A model generated the notes under the pieces. That model was given only the letters and a program-made list of their open reading frames with translations. It searched no databases and was not told where the DNA came from. From contig QGUZ01000257.1 in assembly GCA_003242605.1 (NCBI GenBank), positions 1-7,245 on the forward strand: 7,245 bases of DNA, written 5' to 3'. Each line of letters starts with the position of its first letter. The stretch's first letter is position 1. Shown piece by piece: positions 4,964-7,245 of this stretch. Source of the stretch: Actinomycetota bacterium (GTDB taxonomy: Bacteria; Actinomycetota; Actinomycetes; Streptosporangiales; Streptosporangiaceae). The position numbers were made by a program, and so were the translations under genes.

Positions 4964-6601
4964 TCAGGGGGAGAGCACGAAGCCCTCGTAGCCGCGGGCC
5001 GCGACCTCGTCGCACTTCTGCCGGTAGGCGCCCACGCCCCCGGCGTACGGCATGAACACCCGCGGCTTGCCGGGCACGTTCGCGCCCATGTACCAGGAGT
5101 TCGCCTGCGGGTAGAGGGTGGCGGCGGCGACCTGGTTGACGTGGTCGACCCAGGCGTCCTGGGCCTCGACGGTGGGCTCCATGGTGCGCAGCCCGTTGCG
5201 GTCGAGGTGGGCGATCGCGTCGATCACCCAGTCGACGTGCTGCTCGATCGAGACGATCATGTTGGAGAGCACGGACGGGCTGCCCGGGCCGGTGATCATG
5301 AACAGGTTCGGGAAGCCGGCGGAGGCGATGCCCAGGTACGTGCGCGGGCCGGCGTACCAGGCCTCCTTGATGGTCAGGCCGCCGCGGCCGCGGATGTCGA
5401 CGTTGGTGAGCGCGCCGGTCATCGCGTCGAAGCCGGTCGCGTACACGATCGCGTCGAACTCGTACTCGCGGTCGGTGGTGCGGATGCCCCGCTCGGTGAT
5501 CTCCTCGATCGGGGTACGCCGCAGGTTGACCAGGCGCACGTTCTCCCGGTTGTAGGTCTCGTAGTAGCCGGTGTCGAGGCAGGGCCGCTTGGTGCCGACC
5601 GGGTAGTCCGGGCAGAGGTCCTCGGCGGTCTGCGGGTCCTTGACGATCTGCCGGATCTTGTTGTGCACGAACCGCTTGGCGGTGTCGTTCGCCTCCTTGC
5701 TGGTGAGCAGGTCGTTGTACGCGGTGAGGACCGCCACCAGGCTGCCCGCCTCCCAGGCCGCCTCGTACGTGGCGTTGCGTTCCTCCTCGGAGACCTCGAG
5801 GGCGGACTTGGTGGGTATCGGGGTGGGCAGGCCGAACGCGGACTCCCGCTGGGCCTGGCGGAACGCCCGGTAGTTCGCCTTCATCTGGGCGACCTCGTCG
5901 GGGCGCAGGCGGCGGTTGCGGGCCGGGAAGCTGTAGGCGGGGGTGCGCTGGAAGACGACGAGCTCGGCGGCCTGCTCGGCGATGACGGGGATCGACTGTA
6001 CGCCGGAGGAGCCGGTGCCGATGACGCCGACGCGCATGCCGGTGAAGTCGACGCCCTCGTGCGGCCAGTGCGCGGTGTGGTAGGTGGCGCCGCGGAACCG
6101 GTTGACGCCGGGGATCTCCGGCATCTTCGCGGCGGACAGGCAGCCGGTGGCCATGACGAGGAAGCGCGCGGTGATCGCGTCGCCGTGGTCGGTGCGCACC
6201 GTCCAGGTGGCGGCGTCCTCGTCGAACGAGGCGGCGGTGACCCGGGTGCGGAAGTAGATGTCGCGGCGCAGGTCGAAGCGGTCGGCGACGTGCCGTGCGT
6301 ACCGGAGGATCTCCGGCTGGGTCGGGTACCGCTCCTCCCACTCGTACTCCTGCTCCAGCTCCTCGGAGAACGAGTAGGAGTAGGCGAGGCTCTCGACGTC
6401 GACGCGGGCGCCCGGGTAGCGGTTCCAGTACCAGGTGCCGCCCACGTCGTCGGCGGCCTCGATCACGATCGCCGACAGGTTCATCCCCCGGAGCCGGTGC
6501 AGCAGGTACATGCCGGAGAATCCGGCGCCGACCACGACGACGTCGACCTCGGACGGCGGGGTGCGCGGGTCGGACCGGTGGTCGGTGGTGGAGACGGACA
6601 T
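4964..6601 (-). CDS. Type I Baeyer-Villiger monooxygenase (FAD/NADPH), phenylacetone/steroid monooxygenase-like
   Basis: This 545-residue flavoenzyme would use NADPH and O2 to turn a ketone into an ester or lactone. The FAD Rossmann motif GAGFSG is at 25-30. GGTWYWNRYPGARVDVES (54-71) includes the conserved active-site Asp68. The type I fingerprint FRGATYHTAHWP is at 169-180 (FxGxxxHxxxWP), and the NADPH Rossmann motif GTGSSG at 195-200. The catalytic arginine is Arg339 in GTKRP, equivalent to Arg337 of Thermobifida phenylacetone monooxygenase. YATGFD (387-392) and the C-terminal SWYMGANVPGKPRVF also match. GPGSPSVLSNM (438-448) has the active-site bulge typical of the phenylacetone and steroid monooxygenases and absent from cyclohexanone monooxygenase. 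The start is ATG at 6601, fixed by AGGAGGG just upstream and by alignment of the N-terminus; an upstream in-frame extension is not protein-like. It is the first gene of the series with the esterase and regulator. The family is certain; the ketone substrate is not known. Confidence 0.97.
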   Translation of the reverse strand: MSVSTTDHRSDPRTPPSEVDVVVVGAGFSGMYLLHRLRGMNLSAIVIEAADDVGGTWYWNRYPGARVDVESLAYSYSFSEELEQEYEWEERYPTQPEILRYARHVADRFDLRRDIYFRTRVTAASFDEDAATWTVRTDHGDAITARFLVMATGCLSAAKMPEIPGVNRFRGATYHTAHWPHEGVDFTGMRVGVIGTGSSGVQSIPVIAEQAAELVVFQRTPAYSFPARNRRLRPDEVAQMKANYRAFRQAQRESAFGLPTPIPTKSALEVSEEERNATYEAAWEAGSLVAVLTAYNDLLTSKEANDTAKRFVHNKIRQIVKDPQTAEDLCPDYPVGTKRPCLDTGYYETYNRENVRLVNLRRTPIEEITERGIRTTDREYEFDAIVYATGFDAMTGALTNVDIRGRGGLTIKEAWYAGPRTYLGIASAGFPNLFMITGPGSPSVLSNMIVSIEQHVDWVIDAIAHLDRNGLRTMEPTVEAQDAWVDHVNQVAAATLYPQANSWYMGANVPGKPRVFMPYAGGVGAYRQKCDEVAARGYEGFVLSP

Positions 6602-6604
6602 GGG

Positions 6605-6611
6605 CCCTCCT
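6605..6611 (-). promoter_or_regulatory. Ribosome binding site fixing the monooxygenase start
   Basis: Read leftward it is AGGAGGG, ending three bases before the ATG at 6601 (four bases after the AGGAGG core). It supports this ATG over in-frame starts up to 89 codons upstream. Confidence 0.75.
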
Positions 6612-6651
6612 GGTGGTGCGAGACGCGGTGGGGACGGATATGCGCGGTCAC

Positions 6652-6687
6652 GGCGTCCGTGCTCGCGGACGTGCGGAGCACGGCGCC
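6652..6687 (-). promoter_or_regulatory. Leader hairpin with an alternative fold before the monooxygenase gene
   Basis: Read leftward, GGCGCCGTGCTC (6687-6676) pairs with GAGCACGGACGCC (6664-6652) as a 12-bp stem with one bulged base and an 11-base loop. Within the same stretch CGTCCG (6671-6666) can pair instead with CGGACG (6659-6654), which would break the long stem. The structure ends 50 bases before the ATG. Competing stems are a feature of attenuators and RNA switches, but GC-rich DNA makes such pairs by chance too. No known riboswitch family was recognised. Confidence 0.35.
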
Positions 6688-6820
6688 CGGGATGAGGGCG
6701 TGCGTCATCGCCTCGCGGGCCGGGACGGGTACGGCTCGGCCGCGGTGGCCGGACGGTGCCGCCACCCGGTACGGGGGACGCGGACGGGCGATATGGGCGG
6801 TTGTGCGGCGGGAAGAATGA

Positions 6821-6834
6821 CAAGCGAACGCTTG
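6821..6834. promoter_or_regulatory. CAAGCG-AA-CGCTTG inverted repeat, candidate repressor site
   Basis: Two perfect 6-base arms flank a 2-base centre. This size and spacing suit a TetR- or GntR-type dimer. It lies about 220 bases upstream of the monooxygenase start, in the only long upstream region of the cluster, and overlaps a TTGTCA that resembles a leftward -35. Which protein binds, if any, is not shown: the GntR regulator of the cluster and an outside TetR regulator are both possible. Confidence 0.4.
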
Positions 6835-7011
6835 CTTGGTCGAGCGCGAGGACGCGGGACGCCCTCACGAAACAGGGGTGGGAGGCGATATGTCACCGAG
6901 CGTTTCGGCCGGGGCCGGACACCCGCAATGACCAAATAAGGAAGAAACGGAAGGCCGTGGGATCGACTCGGGCGAGGATGCCGGCGCCGGTCGCGGGCGC
7001 CGTCACCGGGT

Positions 7012-7036
7012 GAGCCGGATCAGTGGTTCCGGGCTC
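7012..7036 (-). terminator. Hairpin immediately after the 45-codon ORF
   Basis: GAGCCGGA (7012-7019) pairs with TCCGGGCTC (7028-7036), an 8-bp stem with one bulged G and an 8-base loop. It starts three bases after the TGA of the small leftward ORF. A second hairpin, CGGCGCC/GGCGCCG (6982-6988/6996-7002), follows. Together they could terminate a short transcript. No T-run is present. Confidence 0.35.
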
Positions 7037-7039
7037 GTG

Positions 7040-7177
7040 TCAGGGCGCGTGGGCGTCGAGGGCGCCGGGCGTTTCGTCGGCGTTCCGGGTGCCCGCCCGG
7101 CGGCGCGCCCTCCGCGGCTCTCCGCCACCGGTCGTCGCGATTCCCGCCGATGCGGTGGTCACACCGTCGAACGCCAT
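7040..7177 (-). CDS. Small ORF, 45 codons, possible unannotated gene
   Basis: ATG at 7177-7175 and TGA at 7042-7040, reading MAFDGVTTASAGIATTGGG and continuing with an arginine-rich stretch (EPRRARRRAGTR) to an acidic, Ala/Pro-rich end. I do not recognise it. In its favour, GAGGTGA lies five bases before the ATG, a promoter-like pair sits so that transcription would begin about 24 bases upstream, a hairpin follows the stop, and about 38 of 44 sense codons after the start end in G or C against about 33 at each of the other two positions. Against it, the ORF is short, the composition is ordinary for GC-rich DNA, and there is no membrane segment, cysteine or known motif. It could be a small protein, a leader peptide for the cluster, or chance. 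Confidence 0.35.
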   Translation of the reverse strand: MAFDGVTTASAGIATTGGGEPRRARRRAGTRNADETPGALDAHAP

Positions 7178-7207
7178 ATGCGTCACCTCGCGCTCTCAGG
7201 TGGACAA

Positions 7208-7236
7208 AAGGTACACGTCCATCTGAAGTGCACCAA
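7208..7236 (-). promoter_or_regulatory. Sigma-70-like promoter facing left, with an embedded inverted repeat
   Basis: Read leftward, TTGGTG (7236-7231) and TACCTT (7213-7208) are 17 bases apart. On the + strand GGTACAC (7210-7216) and GTGCACC (7228-7234) form a 7-base inverted repeat with one mismatch and an 11-base spacer. It spans from the -35 to the -10, so a bound regulator would block the promoter. The 7200-7245 stretch is clearly richer in A/T than the rest. It would drive the 45-codon ORF and perhaps a longer leader into the monooxygenase cluster. A promoter for a rightward gene beyond the window is also possible. Confidence 0.4.
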
Positions 7237-7245
7237 ACATAAAAT

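Larger units (their letters stand above)
6602..7039. other. Upstream noncoding region of the monooxygenase gene
   Basis: About 440 bases without a supported gene. It holds a leader hairpin next to the monooxygenase (6652-6687), an inverted repeat (6821-6834), an A-rich patch at 6930-6955 that is unusual for this DNA, and small hairpins at 6982-7002 and 7012-7036. No convincing leftward -35/-10 pair was found close to the monooxygenase. A TTGTCA (6823-6818) overlaps the inverted repeat but lacks a well-placed -10. Regulation of the cluster is most likely concentrated here. Confidence 0.5.

Noticed and set aside
4658..6820. A 720-codon open frame on the + strand
   Set aside because: It is antisense to the monooxygenase and part of the esterase. 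Its Gly/Val/Asp/Arg-rich product has no recognisable domain and is the expected by-product of high-GC codon use on the other strand.
6602..6868. In-frame N-terminal extension of the monooxygenase by 89 codons
   Set aside because: The extra residues are Arg/Pro-rich and unlike the family, while the ATG at 6601 has a strong ribosome binding site and the expected distance to the FAD motif.
6890..6931. A 13-codon + strand ORF with GGGAGG upstream, overlapping a second 3-codon ORF by ATGA
   Set aside because: Too short to call, with no promoter seen and no larger frame following.
7201..7245. Rightward promoter (TGGACA at 7201 or TAAAAT at 7240-7245)
   Set aside because: TGGACA lacks a good -10 at the right spacing and TAAAAT lacks a good -35; the window ends before any gene.
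2400..7245. Mobile element or phage origin for the cassette
   Set aside because: No transposase, integrase, terminal repeats, tRNA or attachment site was seen. Codon use looks similar across the genes.

Overview
The window is very GC-rich. It carries actinobacterial-style genes: strong third-position G/C bias, AGGAGG-type ribosome binding sites, and GC-rich hairpins without long U-tracts between genes. The best-matched proteins (a phenylacetone/steroid-type Baeyer-Villiger monooxygenase and an HSL-family esterase) fit a filamentous actinomycete. No RNA gene, CRISPR array, transposase or integrase was seen. Genus cannot be assigned from this sequence alone.

Left part (1-2419). The 3' half of a GT-B glycosyltransferase runs rightward into the window and ends at 528. 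It converges on a leftward gene for a two-helix membrane protein (648-1379) with a HAAS-like N-terminus and DUF2812-like repeats. A hairpin at 579-610 sits between the two stops and could terminate both. Upstream of the membrane protein gene, also leftward, is a CPBP (CAAX/Abi-type) intramembrane protease (1639-2346). It has a convincing promoter, a near-palindromic 19-bp operator over the -35 box, and a terminator-like hairpin after its stop.

Middle (2420-2954). No intact gene is supported. The segment holds a short decayed copy of the 3' end of the neighbouring GntR gene and a 9-bp terminator-like hairpin.

Right part (2955-6601). This is the functional core. Three leftward genes lie in transcription order: Baeyer-Villiger monooxygenase (6601 to 4964), HSL-type carboxylesterase (4869 to 3919) and GntR/FCD regulator (3629 to 2955). 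The chemistry fits a two-step ketone degradation module: the monooxygenase would insert oxygen next to a ketone to make an ester or lactone, the esterase would hydrolyse it, and the regulator may control the set. The regulator seems to lack the three histidines of the usual FCD metal site. Hairpins lie in the monooxygenase leader, between monooxygenase and esterase, and after the esterase.

Right end (6602-7245). A noncoding stretch of about 440 bases holds a 14-bp inverted repeat that could be a regulator site. Beyond it is a 45-codon leftward ORF with a promoter-like pair, a good ribosome binding site and a hairpin right after the stop. It may be an overlooked small gene.
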